From contig NZ_JADMLG010000003.1 of assembly GCF_015674855.1 (NCBI RefSeq), positions 1 to 64,000 on the forward strand: a stretch of DNA of 64,000 nucleotides, read 5' to 3'. The notes beneath the pieces are model-generated. The model saw only the letters and a program-made list of their open reading frames with translations. It did not search any database and was not told where the DNA came from. The position numbers and the translations under genes were made by a program. This DNA comes from Nocardia bovistercoris (GTDB taxonomy: Bacteria > Actinomycetota > Actinomycetes > Mycobacteriales > Mycobacteriaceae). This document shows positions 34,837-42,843 of the stretch, piece after piece (within the stretch, counting starts at the first letter, position 1; each line of letters opens with the position of its first letter).

Positions 34837-37572
34837 TCAGCGCGGTTCTCGCCACTGCTCGATTCGACTTGTCGTCCCGGCGGGGCAGGACTTCTGACGG
34901 TTGACGCCGAGCCCGCTGTACATCAGCACGCAACGCAGTCGAGGGGGTTCCGCGCCTGCGCCGCCACGTCCGGCGGTGTCGCCGTCGCCTTCGGTGACCA
35001 CGATGCCTGCGGTGGCCCCTTCGGCGATCCGACCCTTGGCGACCTTGTCCTCGCCGATCCGGCTCTGCTCGATGAAGTCGAACCGGCCGGTGACCCCATC
35101 GCCTCCATAAGCCCGAAGTCGCACCGCCACCGCCGCACGACTCGGCGTCCCTATTCCGCGTGCGGCATCGAGAAACATCGCCGCCACGTCGTACGCGAGG
35201 CCGGTTCGATCACCGGGCACACCGGGCTGGTACGACTTCAGCGAGTCCTTGATCAATCCGGTGAGGTCGTCGCACATCTCACCGAGGCGGCTGCTCACCC
35301 AGGGCTCGTAGCGTCCTCCGCCCGAGACGCACTGCTCTCCCGCCAGGATCACCGGAACACCCGATGCGATGAAGTGGATCCGCCTGTTCCTTGGCACCAA
35401 GGGCTGGTTGGACAGGTCGGTCACGAATCGCATCGAGGCATCGTTGGCGAGCACGGGCGGTTGCCGGTCGTCGTCGCAGTTCTTGAACGCGACGCGGAGG
35501 AAGGTGCTGAAGTCTTGACCGCGACCGGCGTAGACCAACAATTTCCGCTCGTAGGAGTCCGAACCGGCACAAGGAGCCTTGATGTTGTCGAGTTCCTGCT
35601 GGGTGCTCCACGAGACGGTCGACGCGTGCATCGACCCGCCCGTGAATTCCTTCTCCAGCGAGTCGACCAAGGACTTCACATAGATGTCCTGCGCTTTCGG
35701 GTGAAAGATCTCGACGCTGTCGTACAGCGTCACATCAGGGTTCGCGTGCGACACGGCCCCGCGCGCGTAATCCGCGATGAGGGTGGCCTGCGTGGCGTTG
35801 CTCGGTATCGCTTGGAAGTACAGCGGCGAGCGCTTCTCCAGGTCGTTCGCCGACAAGGAGGTCGCGAAGGTCGGCACACCTCGGTTGCCGAGAGCGGTGA
35901 TCGCCTTCTCGGTGAACTCGTTGCTACGGTCGAGTCCGATGACGCCGAGCACGCTCGCGTCCTTACGCACCAGGTCCGCGAGCGGATTGTTCACCACCCA
36001 CTCCGCGTACTCCATGTTCTCGCCCCCATTGGCGACGACGACACGCAGCAGTGGTTCCGCATCCGGCTTCTGTTTGTTGGCACGCCGCTGGTGGAGGAGT
36101 AGGCCGACGAGTTCATCCACATGTGCCCTCGGATACGCCAGATTGTCGGTGCGCCAAGTCAAACCGGAGAAGTAGACGAGAGTGACCATCGCCCGATTCG
36201 GGTTCTTATCGTGCGCGGTCTGGGCGATCTCGTTCTGCGCGAAAATTTCTCGCTGCGCATCCCGCAATGCGGGATCGCTGGAGAACATTTGCCCGGCATT
36301 GTCGGAGTAGCCGACGCACTGCCCGTCCCGCACGGATACGCCGATACCCGATGCCAGTGGCGACAGCTCACAGTCCGCCTCCATGTGCGGCAGCACGTAC
36401 CAGACGAGCAGACCCGCGAGCAGCACGCCGCTCATGATGGTCGCGGACACCGGAATCACCCAGCGACGAGCGAAGAAGAAGAACGGGGCAGGAGCGCGCG
36501 CCGCCGTCGAGGCCGCCGCCTGATTGCCCGGCGGCGGGACGGTGGGCACGAACAGGTACCACGCGAATGGATCAGCGAGACGCCTCGTGCGCCCGAGAGT
36601 GTCGCGCCAATTCTGCACCAGGTCGGCGCCCCCCAATACGGGAAGGGTCGGCGATCCGGGTCGCGGGTCCGTGTGGACGACCGCGACCACGAGCAGGGGA
36701 TCGGCGTCACGAACCGTATTGCGCACGGTATTGATCCGCTCGAGCAGTTTCGCGACCACGCTCGAATCCGGTTCGCCGTCGAGAATCACCGTAGGAAAGG
36801 CGGTGTGCCGCAGAGTCTTCGGGAGCCACAGCCGGTATCGGTAGGCTTCCCGCAGATCGGACAGGAAGGCGTTGACCAACAGGTGTTCTACTTCGCCCTC
36901 GGGCGCCCTGCGGTGTCCGTTCGCGGTTCGAGTCAACCTGAAGGCGAACTTGGCGAAGTTCTCCGAGCCCTCGGACAAGAAGGGCTGATCCATGAACCAC
37001 TTCGCCTCGCGTCCCACGCCGGGAAGACCTCCGAGCCATACCCAGACCCGCAGGATCGGCCCCAGCTGCATGACCAATATCCCGATCCATTGCACCAACC
37101 AGTTGAGCGGACTCAAGAACTGTTGTCCGGCGGCGCGATCGAACCGGTGGCGCGTCCTGAGTAGTTCCGGCAGCCGATCACGCAGATCGTTCTCGTCGCT
37201 CACCCGCGCTTCGGACAGCAAGTAGGCGGCGCGGAAGCGGGGGAAGCCGATAGTGCCGAGCACACTCTTGTTCATCGTCAACCCGGCGCGCATCTGCTCC
37301 AGAATCGCGCCGATCGGCGAGTCCGCGTCCGGCGCCGGATTCGCGGGCGGAATCACCACGTGCGCACGGGGTATCTTGAGGCGACCGACCGGATGATCCA
37401 ACCACACGAAGATTCCGTCGCGGACCTCGCTCGCCCCCGCGGGTCCGACCAAGCACAGCATGGGCAGGGATGGTTGCCGCACTCTGCGGAACAATATTCG
37501 CAGGAACCGAGGTTGCCACCCGGGAACGATCAGAGCGCGGAGTAGTTGCAGAAGCTGAGCGAAATCGCCCAT
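34837..37572 (-). CDS. Large membrane-anchored protein with extracytoplasmic type-1 periplasmic-binding domain
   Basis: 911 residues. Residues 1-370 are probably cytosolic, although a hydrophobic patch lies at about 155-185; a single clear membrane helix is at about 371-393 (IPVSATIMSGVLLAGLLVW). Residues 400-911 follow it outside the cell. That part has the look of a Leu/Ile/Val-binding (ANF-receptor-like) type-1 domain: GVSVRDGQCVGYSD, VLGVIGLDRSNEFTEKAI, NRGVPTFATSLSANDLEKRS and FQAIPSNATQATLIADYARG. The N-terminal region begins LCLVGPAGASEV, near a nucleotide-binding position but without a Walker A Lys. The layout is a receptor with a cytoplasmic module. I recall related orphan proteins in Streptomyces; no function is known to me. 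It stands alone. Confidence 0.7.
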   Translation of the reverse strand: MGDFAQLLQLLRALIVPGWQPRFLRILFRRVRQPSLPMLCLVGPAGASEVRDGIFVWLDHPVGRLKIPRAHVVIPPANPAPDADSPIGAILEQMRAGLTMNKSVLGTIGFPRFRAAYLLSEARVSDENDLRDRLPELLRTRHRFDRAAGQQFLSPLNWLVQWIGILVMQLGPILRVWVWLGGLPGVGREAKWFMDQPFLSEGSENFAKFAFRLTRTANGHRRAPEGEVEHLLVNAFLSDLREAYRYRLWLPKTLRHTAFPTVILDGEPDSSVVAKLLERINTVRNTVRDADPLLVVAVVHTDPRPGSPTLPVLGGADLVQNWRDTLGRTRRLADPFAWYLFVPTVPPPGNQAAASTAARAPAPFFFFARRWVIPVSATIMSGVLLAGLLVWYVLPHMEADCELSPLASGIGVSVRDGQCVGYSDNAGQMFSSDPALRDAQREIFAQNEIAQTAHDKNPNRAMVTLVYFSGLTWRTDNLAYPRAHVDELVGLLLHQRRANKQKPDAEPLLRVVVANGGENMEYAEWVVNNPLADLVRKDASVLGVIGLDRSNEFTEKAITALGNRGVPTFATSLSANDLEKRSPLYFQAIPSNATQATLIADYARGAVSHANPDVTLYDSVEIFHPKAQDIYVKSLVDSLEKEFTGGSMHASTVSWSTQQELDNIKAPCAGSDSYERKLLVYAGRGQDFSTFLRVAFKNCDDDRQPPVLANDASMRFVTDLSNQPLVPRNRRIHFIASGVPVILAGEQCVSGGGRYEPWVSSRLGEMCDDLTGLIKDSLKSYQPGVPGDRTGLAYDVAAMFLDAARGIGTPSRAAVAVRLRAYGGDGVTGRFDFIEQSRIGEDKVAKGRIAEGATAGIVVTEGDGDTAGRGGAGAEPPRLRCVLMYSGLGVNRQKSCPAGTTSRIEQWREPR

Positions 37573-37938
37573 TCGTCGTCCTCAATCACAGAGCTGTATT
37601 CATCGGATCCCGAGCACCGGAGGACAATACTAACCTGCTATCGCCGAATATGTTGCGAGAAGTAATGTTTCGGACACGGACACGCGGCGTTCACCCTTCC
37701 GGAGGGCAAATGCCAGGCCGGGCAGCGTCTTTCACCCGCATGGTAGCTGCTCGATGCCGGAGTGGTCGCGGACACCGCCCCGCGGTTGCGGTACGGTCCA
37801 CCGGCACGGCACGTTCGACATGCCGAATCCTCACCTCGGTCGTCGCCGCGTCCTCCGAGCAGTACTCGTTCGACGCATCGGCACAATAATTGCGCGCACG
37901 TCGATCGAATCGGCGCGATTATATTTAAGCGCTGGCCG

Positions 37939-37960
37939 CACAATGTTTTTCCACATTGTG
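37939..37960. promoter_or_regulatory. Inverted repeat CACAATG-N8-CATTGTG upstream of the TauD-like gene
   Basis: CACAATG (37939-37945) and CATTGTG (37954-37960) are exact inverted copies separated by TTTTTCCA. It is in the AT-rich part of the 503-bp gap 37573-38075, about 115 bases ahead of the TauD-like start. The rest of that gap has no clear gene and should hold both divergent promoters. Confidence 0.45.
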
Positions 37961-38075
37961 AAAACCGCCGTTGCTCAACGTAAACCGGTCCCATACTCTG
38001 GCCGACGGGGAATCATTCCCGAGTCGTCTGCCTTACGGTCCGACTATCCTTGTTCCACGGATGAAGAGAATTGCG

Positions 38076-39035
38076 ATGACCACTGTCGAAGTAGCGAAGA
38101 CGCACGAACTGTCCATCGCGCCGATCGCGGGGTACCTGGGTGCGGAGGTGTCGGGAATCGATCTGCGCGAGGGTATTTCGGCGGAGACGGCCGAGCGGCT
38201 TCGGTCCGCCCTCTACCGGTTCCGGGTGCTGTTCTTCCGCGACCAGCCGATCGACCACGCCCAGCAGATCGCTTTCACCCGGATATTCGGCCCGGTGACT
38301 CCGGCACATCCGCACCGGTACACCGATAAATCCCCGGAAGGGTTCCCGGAAATCCTCGAGGTCGACAGCCGGATCTATGCGAAGCGTTTCGGTACGCCGC
38401 AGTACAGTTATGCCTCGTTCTGGCATCAGGATGTGACGGCGCTGATCAATCCGCCCGCGGTGACGGCGCTGCGCGCGGAAATCGTCCCGGCGGTCGGGGG
38501 CGACACCACCTGGACCGATCTGGTCGCCGCCTACGCCAACCTGCCGGAATCGCTGAAGGCGTTCCTCGACGGGCTGTACGCGGAGAACCGTTTCGGCGGA
38601 CGGGCGCCGAAGTGGGCGGAGGGGTCGGAGTCCGACGGACTCGTCAAGCAGACGCCGATCATCTCCGAACACCCTGTGGTGCGGCTACATCCGATCACGG
38701 GCGAGCGCATCCTGCACGTGAATCCGGGCTTCACCAGCCGCATAGTCGGCCTGTCGCCGCGCCAGAGCGACCGGGTGCTCGATCTGCTTTTCGAGGAGAT
38801 CACCAACCCGGCCTACACCGTCCGAATCCGTTGGACGCCTGACTCTCTCGGTATCTGGGACAACCGCGCGGTCGCCCATCTCGCCCCGACCGACCTCGAC
38901 CATCTCGACGTGGTGCGGGTGCTGCACCGCACCACCGTCGAGGGCGAGATCCCGGTCGGCGTCGACGGGAAGCCGTCGCGCCCGGTCTCCGGCGAGCCGT
39001 TCTATTCCGACGAGACGCTCGCGAACCGACCCTGA
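38076..39035 (+). CDS. TauD/TfdA-family 2-oxoglutarate-dependent dioxygenase
   Basis: 319 residues from ATG 38076; an ATG at 38061 is also possible. The iron site is visible: H117 and D119 in FWHQDV, and H284 in VLHRTT with R285 for 2-oxoglutarate. VLFFRDQPIDHAQQIAFTRI, WDNRAVAHLAPTD and TPAHPH are family features. Enzymes of this type oxidise taurine, alkylsulfates or other sulfonates, releasing sulfite. A nearby SsuA-like lipoprotein supports a role in sulfur or sulfonate use, but the exact substrate is unknown. A strong hairpin follows. Confidence 0.9.
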   Translation: MTTVEVAKTHELSIAPIAGYLGAEVSGIDLREGISAETAERLRSALYRFRVLFFRDQPIDHAQQIAFTRIFGPVTPAHPHRYTDKSPEGFPEILEVDSRIYAKRFGTPQYSYASFWHQDVTALINPPAVTALRAEIVPAVGGDTTWTDLVAAYANLPESLKAFLDGLYAENRFGGRAPKWAEGSESDGLVKQTPIISEHPVVRLHPITGERILHVNPGFTSRIVGLSPRQSDRVLDLLFEEITNPAYTVRIRWTPDSLGIWDNRAVAHLAPTDLDHLDVVRVLHRTTVEGEIPVGVDGKPSRPVSGEPFYSDETLANRP

Positions 39036-39151
39036 GGTGAGCGCACTCCCCCGTTTCGAGACCGACGCGCCACCGGCACCTGTCCGGCCGGTGGGCGGCG
39101 TCTCGACCTGGTGTCCTCGGCCCGGCGCAGGCGACTGCACGGGCCGCTTCG

Positions 39152-39185
39152 ACCGCCCACCCGCCGTACTCGGCGGGTGGGCGGT
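39152..39185 (+). terminator. Hairpin terminator after the TauD-like gene
   Basis: ACCGCCCACCCGCCG (39152-39166) pairs perfectly with CGGCGGGTGGGCGGT (39171-39185) around TACT. The perfect 15-bp stem is strong; no U-tract. It separates the dioxygenase from the lipoprotein gene. Confidence 0.75.
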
Positions 39186-39244
39186 TCGCCGCGCTCACCG
39201 GGGCACGGCGCAACCTCGACCACGACACCAGGGGAACGAAGGAC

Positions 39245-40303
39245 ATGACGATCGGACGTGGGACGGCGCGCCTGCTGGCGCTGCTGCTCTCGATACTGGC
39301 GCTGCCCGTGCTGGCGGGCTGCGGTGAATCGGCGACCACCGATGCCGACGGGCGCGTCGTACTGCGCTATCAGGGCTCGCCGAGTCAGGTGCTGTGGCCC
39401 GAACTCGCCGAGGGGCTCGGCTATTTCGAGAAGGTACGCCTGCAGTGGATCGGCGACACCACCTCCGGCCCGCAGGACATCCAGTCCGTCGCCACGAACC
39501 AGGCCGATTTCGGTTCGGCGTTCAACGGCTCGGTGGCCAAACTGCGGGCCGCGGGAGCGCCGATCACCTCGGTGATCTCGGTGTACGGCTCGGACGAGCA
39601 GACCTTCCACGGCTACTACTCGCTGGAGGGCAGCGGCATCACCGAGCCGCGCCATCTGATCGGCAAGAAGGTCGGGATCAACACCCTCGGGGCATACCAC
39701 GAGTACACGATCAAGGAGTGGCTGCACCGCAAGGGGCTCACCGACCAGGAGATCGGCAGCATCGAATTCGTGGTGGTGCCGCCCATCAACACCGAGCGGG
39801 CGCTGCGGGAGAAGCAGATCGATGTCGGCAATCTCGGCACCATCATCAAGGACGCGGCGCTGCTCAACGGCGGCCTGCACGAGATCTTCCGCGACACCGG
39901 CCTGATCGGCGACCTCGCCATCGGCACCACAGTGCTGCGCGACGATTTCATCGCGAAGAACCGCGAGGCGGTCGCCGACTTCGTACAGGGCACGGCGCGA
40001 GCGCTGCGCTGGGCGCAACTGCACAGCCGCGAGGAGGTGGTGGCGAAGTTCACCGAGATCATCGAGCGGCGCGGTCGCGCGGGCAACACCGATTTCGTGC
40101 GGCACTTCAAGAGCACCGGGATCCCGATCCCCGGCGGCGTCATCGCCGAGCAGGAGTTCGTGCTGTGGACCGACGAGGGTGTCCGGCTCGGACTCCTCGA
40201 ACCCGGCATCGACGTGAAGCGACTGTTCACCAACGAGTTCAACCCGTACTCGAACGGCGCCTACGCGACCGACGCCGACGAGAACGGGGGCAAGCGCAAC
40301 TAG
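39245..40303 (+). CDS. ABC transporter substrate-binding lipoprotein (SsuA/NMT1 type)
   Basis: 352 residues. Signal peptide with lipobox LPVLAGC places Cys near residue 26 as the lipidation site. The mature part shows the SsuA/TauA/NMT1 pattern: LRYQGSPSQVLWPELAEGLG, NQADFGSAFNGSVAKL, LIGKKVGINTLGAYHEY and a long C-terminal helical lobe. It should capture a sulfonate or related anion outside the membrane. No permease or ATPase gene adjoins it, so the transporter partner is elsewhere or the gene is an orphan. It sits between the dioxygenase and an alcohol dehydrogenase. Confidence 0.9.
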   Translation: MTIGRGTARLLALLLSILALPVLAGCGESATTDADGRVVLRYQGSPSQVLWPELAEGLGYFEKVRLQWIGDTTSGPQDIQSVATNQADFGSAFNGSVAKLRAAGAPITSVISVYGSDEQTFHGYYSLEGSGITEPRHLIGKKVGINTLGAYHEYTIKEWLHRKGLTDQEIGSIEFVVVPPINTERALREKQIDVGNLGTIIKDAALLNGGLHEIFRDTGLIGDLAIGTTVLRDDFIAKNREAVADFVQGTARALRWAQLHSREEVVAKFTEIIERRGRAGNTDFVRHFKSTGIPIPGGVIAEQEFVLWTDEGVRLGLLEPGIDVKRLFTNEFNPYSNGAYATDADENGGKRN

Positions 40304-40319
40304 CGCCGGGTCCCGCCGT

Positions 40320-40354
40320 CCGGAAACCGCCGAGATCGCCTCGGCGGTTTCCGG
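40320..40354 (+). terminator. Hairpin terminator after the SsuA-like gene
   Basis: CCGGAAACCGCCGAG (40320-40334) and CTCGGCGGTTTCCGG (40340-40354) are perfect inverted copies around a five-base loop. It lies 16 bases past the stop. Confidence 0.8.
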
Positions 40355-40389
40355 CGTTCCGGCCCGTGCCCGACAGCCGGTGGGCGCAG

Positions 40390-40410
40390 TTTCGAGAAAT
40401 CTTCTCGAAA
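40390..40410. promoter_or_regulatory. Palindrome TTTCGAGAA-N3-TTCTCGAAA upstream of the alcohol dehydrogenase gene
   Basis: The two nine-base arms match exactly around ATC. It lies 136 bases before the ATG in a locally AT-rich stretch. The length and symmetry are those of a dimeric operator. No adjacent regulator gene is obvious. Confidence 0.55.
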
Positions 40411-40546
40411 ATACTTTACTGAAACCCCAACCGTAATACCATCGGTCCGGCGACGGCAGCTGTGCCGTACCCGGTGGCCACCCGGCCACGAGCATCGGCC
40501 GCGCCGCGTACGAACAGCGGACGGCCCGCGTGACAGGAGGTGGTCG

Positions 40547-41674
40547 ATGCGGACCAAAGGCGCGCTGATCTGGGACTTCCACCAGCCGTGGGTCGTCGAG
40601 GAGATCGAGATCGGCGACCCGCGCCGGGGCGAGGTCAAGGTCAGGATGGAGGCCGCGGGGCTGTGCCATTCCGACCACCACCTGGTCACCGGCGACATCC
40701 CCATGGCGTCGTTCCCGATCCTCGGCGGACACGAGGGCGCGGGCGTGGTGATCGAGGTCGGCGATGGGGTGGACGACATCGCGGTGGGCGACCACGTCGC
40801 GGTCTCGTTCATCCCCGCGTGCGGACGGTGCCCGTCGTGTCGGGCCGGTCGCACGAACCTCTGCGACCTCGGCGCCGGGCTGCTGGCGGGCGCGTCGGTG
40901 TCGGACGGGTCGTTCCGGGTCACGGCGCGCGGGCGCGAGGTGTATCCGATGTCGTTGCTCGGCACCTTCGCGCCGTATCTGGTGGTGCACCGCAGTTCGG
41001 TGGTCAAGATCGACCAGGACATTCCGTTCGAGGTGGCGTGCCTGCTGAGTTGCGGCGTCACCACCGGATTCGGCTCGGCGACTAGGTCGGCGCGGGTCGA
41101 ACCGGGTGACGACGTCGCGGTCGTCGGGATCGGCGGCGTCGGCGTTGCGGCGTTGCAGGGCGCGGTGCTCGCGGGCGCGCGGCACGTGTTCGCCATCGAT
41201 CCGGTGCCGTGGAAACGGGAGCAGGCGTTGCGTTTCGGCGCGACGCACGTCTATCCCGATCTCGCGGCCGCATTCGCCGAGGTGCCCGAGGTGACATTCG
41301 GCGCGATGGCGACGAAGGTGATCGTCACCGTCGGCCGGATGGACGGGCGCGACATCGACCAGTATCTGGCGTTGACGGCCAAGGCGGGCACCTGTGTGGT
41401 CACCGCCATGGGCGGAGTGCTGGACACCGAAGTGACACTGAACCTTTCGATGCTCACCCTGTTCCAGAAGAACCTTCAGGGCACGATCTTCGGGGCGGGC
41501 AATCCGCAGGCCGACATTCCGCGGCTGCTGGCGCTGTATCGGGCGGGCAGACTCGACCTCGACGCCATGGTGACGCGCCGCTACCGACTCGACCAGGTCA
41601 ACGACGGCTATCGCGACATGCTGGAAGGACGCAATATCCGCGGCGTGATCTGTTTCACCGACGCGGACCGGTGA
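40547..41674 (+). CDS. Zinc-dependent NDMA-type alcohol dehydrogenase
   Basis: 375 residues, with ribosome-binding site AGGAGGTGG before the ATG. Catalytic zinc ligands Cys40 and His61/Glu62 are seen (GLCHSDHH and GGHEGAG), and the structural zinc set is Cys91, Cys94, Cys97 and Cys105 (CGRCPSCRAGRTNLC). The Rossmann motif VVGIGGVGVAALQ follows, and the later text FQKNLQGTIFGAGNPQADIP is the usual one for the NDMA-type group of mycobacteria and Rhodococcus. These enzymes keep NAD tightly bound and oxidise alcohols or carveol-like substrates. The palindrome upstream suggests tight control. It is convergent with the amine-dehydrogenase-like gene, with a shared hairpin. Confidence 0.93.
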   Translation: MRTKGALIWDFHQPWVVEEIEIGDPRRGEVKVRMEAAGLCHSDHHLVTGDIPMASFPILGGHEGAGVVIEVGDGVDDIAVGDHVAVSFIPACGRCPSCRAGRTNLCDLGAGLLAGASVSDGSFRVTARGREVYPMSLLGTFAPYLVVHRSSVVKIDQDIPFEVACLLSCGVTTGFGSATRSARVEPGDDVAVVGIGGVGVAALQGAVLAGARHVFAIDPVPWKREQALRFGATHVYPDLAAAFAEVPEVTFGAMATKVIVTVGRMDGRDIDQYLALTAKAGTCVVTAMGGVLDTEVTLNLSMLTLFQKNLQGTIFGAGNPQADIPRLLALYRAGRLDLDAMVTRRYRLDQVNDGYRDMLEGRNIRGVICFTDADR

Positions 41675-41678
41675 AGCG

Positions 41679-41710
41679 GAGCCGGTGCGCACGAGAATGC
41701 GCACCGGCTC
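41679..41710. terminator. Bidirectional hairpin between alcohol dehydrogenase and amine-dehydrogenase-like genes
   Basis: GAGCCGGTGCGCA (41679-41691) pairs perfectly with TGCGCACCGGCTC (41698-41710) across CGAGAA. It fills the 42-bp gap between the convergent genes and could end transcription from both. Confidence 0.75.
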
Positions 41711-41716
41711 GACCGG

Positions 41717-42784
41717 TCAGCGGGTAATTCGCGCCTTGGGCAGCGGTAGCGTATCCGCGTAGGTGAGAATTCCCGGCGCGGCGGCGACCACATTGGGAAT
41801 CGCGGTGATCGCGGGCATCGCGGTGAGAATCATCGGGAGCCGCATGAAATCACTGAGCGTGGTGCCGACAAAATCCGGCGGCGGGGTGACGTCCATGCGC
41901 AGAGTGATATTCGGGCAACCATCGACAATGACGCGGTGGCCGGTGTCGATCGGCCAATCCGGCTCCAATGTCTGGCCTTTTCTCCACACCGTGCGCAATT
42001 CCACGACACTGCGCCCGTCGACTTTTCCGTGCCAGCTCGTCCTGATGCCTGCCACGCAGCCCGCGTCGATGCGCCACGAACCCAGATCCACGTCGTGGGT
42101 GGTTCGCGCGTACTCGGGTTCGCAGACGACCTCGTCGAATTCGACGCCGATCGCGGCGCCGATCAGGTGCACCGCGTCGATGAACACCTCGGTGGCCGAT
42201 GCGGTCATCGCGGGGAGTTCGGGATCGTCGATCGGGCGGGCGAAGCCGACCGGTAGCTCGGTGGCAGGTGAGTCGTAGCCGCTGATGTCGGCCTCTTCGA
42301 CGACCGTGATCTTGTCGATCCGGTCGACGGCGCCTGCCGCGACGATGGCGAGCAGATCCACGAATCCGGGATTGATGCCGGAGCCGAAGATCGTCGAGCC
42401 GCCGCGCTCGCACGCGTCGACGATGCGCGCCCGCTTGTCCGCGCCGAGGGAATGCCCGGTGACGAAGGCCGCCGTGGTCACCACGTTCACGCCGGATTCC
42501 AGAATGCGCACCAATTCGTCGACGTCGATCCACATCGGGTTGTAGACCACGCAATCCGGCTTCAGAGCCAGCAGCGCGGCCACATCGTCGGTGGCGAGCA
42601 CGCCGACCGGTTCGATATCGCTCAATTCACCGGCATCGCGGCCGACCTTGTCCGGAGACCAGGCGTAGCAACCCACCAGTTCCAGTTCCGGATGGGCCAC
42701 GACAGCCGATACCGATTGTTTGCCGACATTACCGGTGGTCCACTGGACCACACGATATCGAGATTGTTCAACATTGTCTGCCAT
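41717..42784 (-). CDS. NAD(P)H-dependent amine dehydrogenase-like protein (DapB-type Rossmann fold), paralogue 1
   Basis: 355 residues from ATG 42784 (MADNVEQSRYR). The Rossmann start is VVQWTTGNVGKQSVSAVVAH, followed by GCYAWSPDKVGRDAGEL. This is the pattern of the dihydrodipicolinate reductase-like/2,4-diaminopentanoate dehydrogenase group often annotated only as amine dehydrogenase family. INPGFVDLLAI and a C-terminal MLTAMPAITAIPNVVAA-like end are shared with the divergent paralogue. The gene starts next to a palindrome (42791-42809). The substrate is unknown. Confidence 0.82.
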   Translation of the reverse strand: MADNVEQSRYRVVQWTTGNVGKQSVSAVVAHPELELVGCYAWSPDKVGRDAGELSDIEPVGVLATDDVAALLALKPDCVVYNPMWIDVDELVRILESGVNVVTTAAFVTGHSLGADKRARIVDACERGGSTIFGSGINPGFVDLLAIVAAGAVDRIDKITVVEEADISGYDSPATELPVGFARPIDDPELPAMTASATEVFIDAVHLIGAAIGVEFDEVVCEPEYARTTHDVDLGSWRIDAGCVAGIRTSWHGKVDGRSVVELRTVWRKGQTLEPDWPIDTGHRVIVDGCPNITLRMDVTPPPDFVGTTLSDFMRLPMILTAMPAITAIPNVVAAAPGILTYADTLPLPKARITR

Positions 42785-42790
42785 ATTTAC

Positions 42791-42809
42791 TACTGTAGAC
42801 GTTACAGTA
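42791..42809. promoter_or_regulatory. Palindromic operator TACTGTA-GACGT-TACAGTA between divergent paralogues
   Basis: Perfect seven-base arms around GACGT, immediately upstream of the minus-strand ATG (42784) and 34 bases before the plus-strand GTG (42844). The 59-bp intergenic region is nearly all promoter, so one dimeric regulator could control both genes. Confidence 0.7.
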
Positions 42810-42843
42810 TCTATGAACGGGTGAATTCGGAAAGGGAGTACTC

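Noticed and set aside
34837..37572. P-loop NTPase activity of the N-terminal module of the 911-residue protein
   Set aside because: GPAGASE is near the expected place but lacks the Lys-Ser/Thr of Walker A, so I do not call it an NTPase.
39002..41704. Minus-strand open frame of 900 codons opposite the lipoprotein and alcohol dehydrogenase genes
   Set aside because: Both plus-strand genes have clear families, start sites and terminators; the antisense product has no domain.
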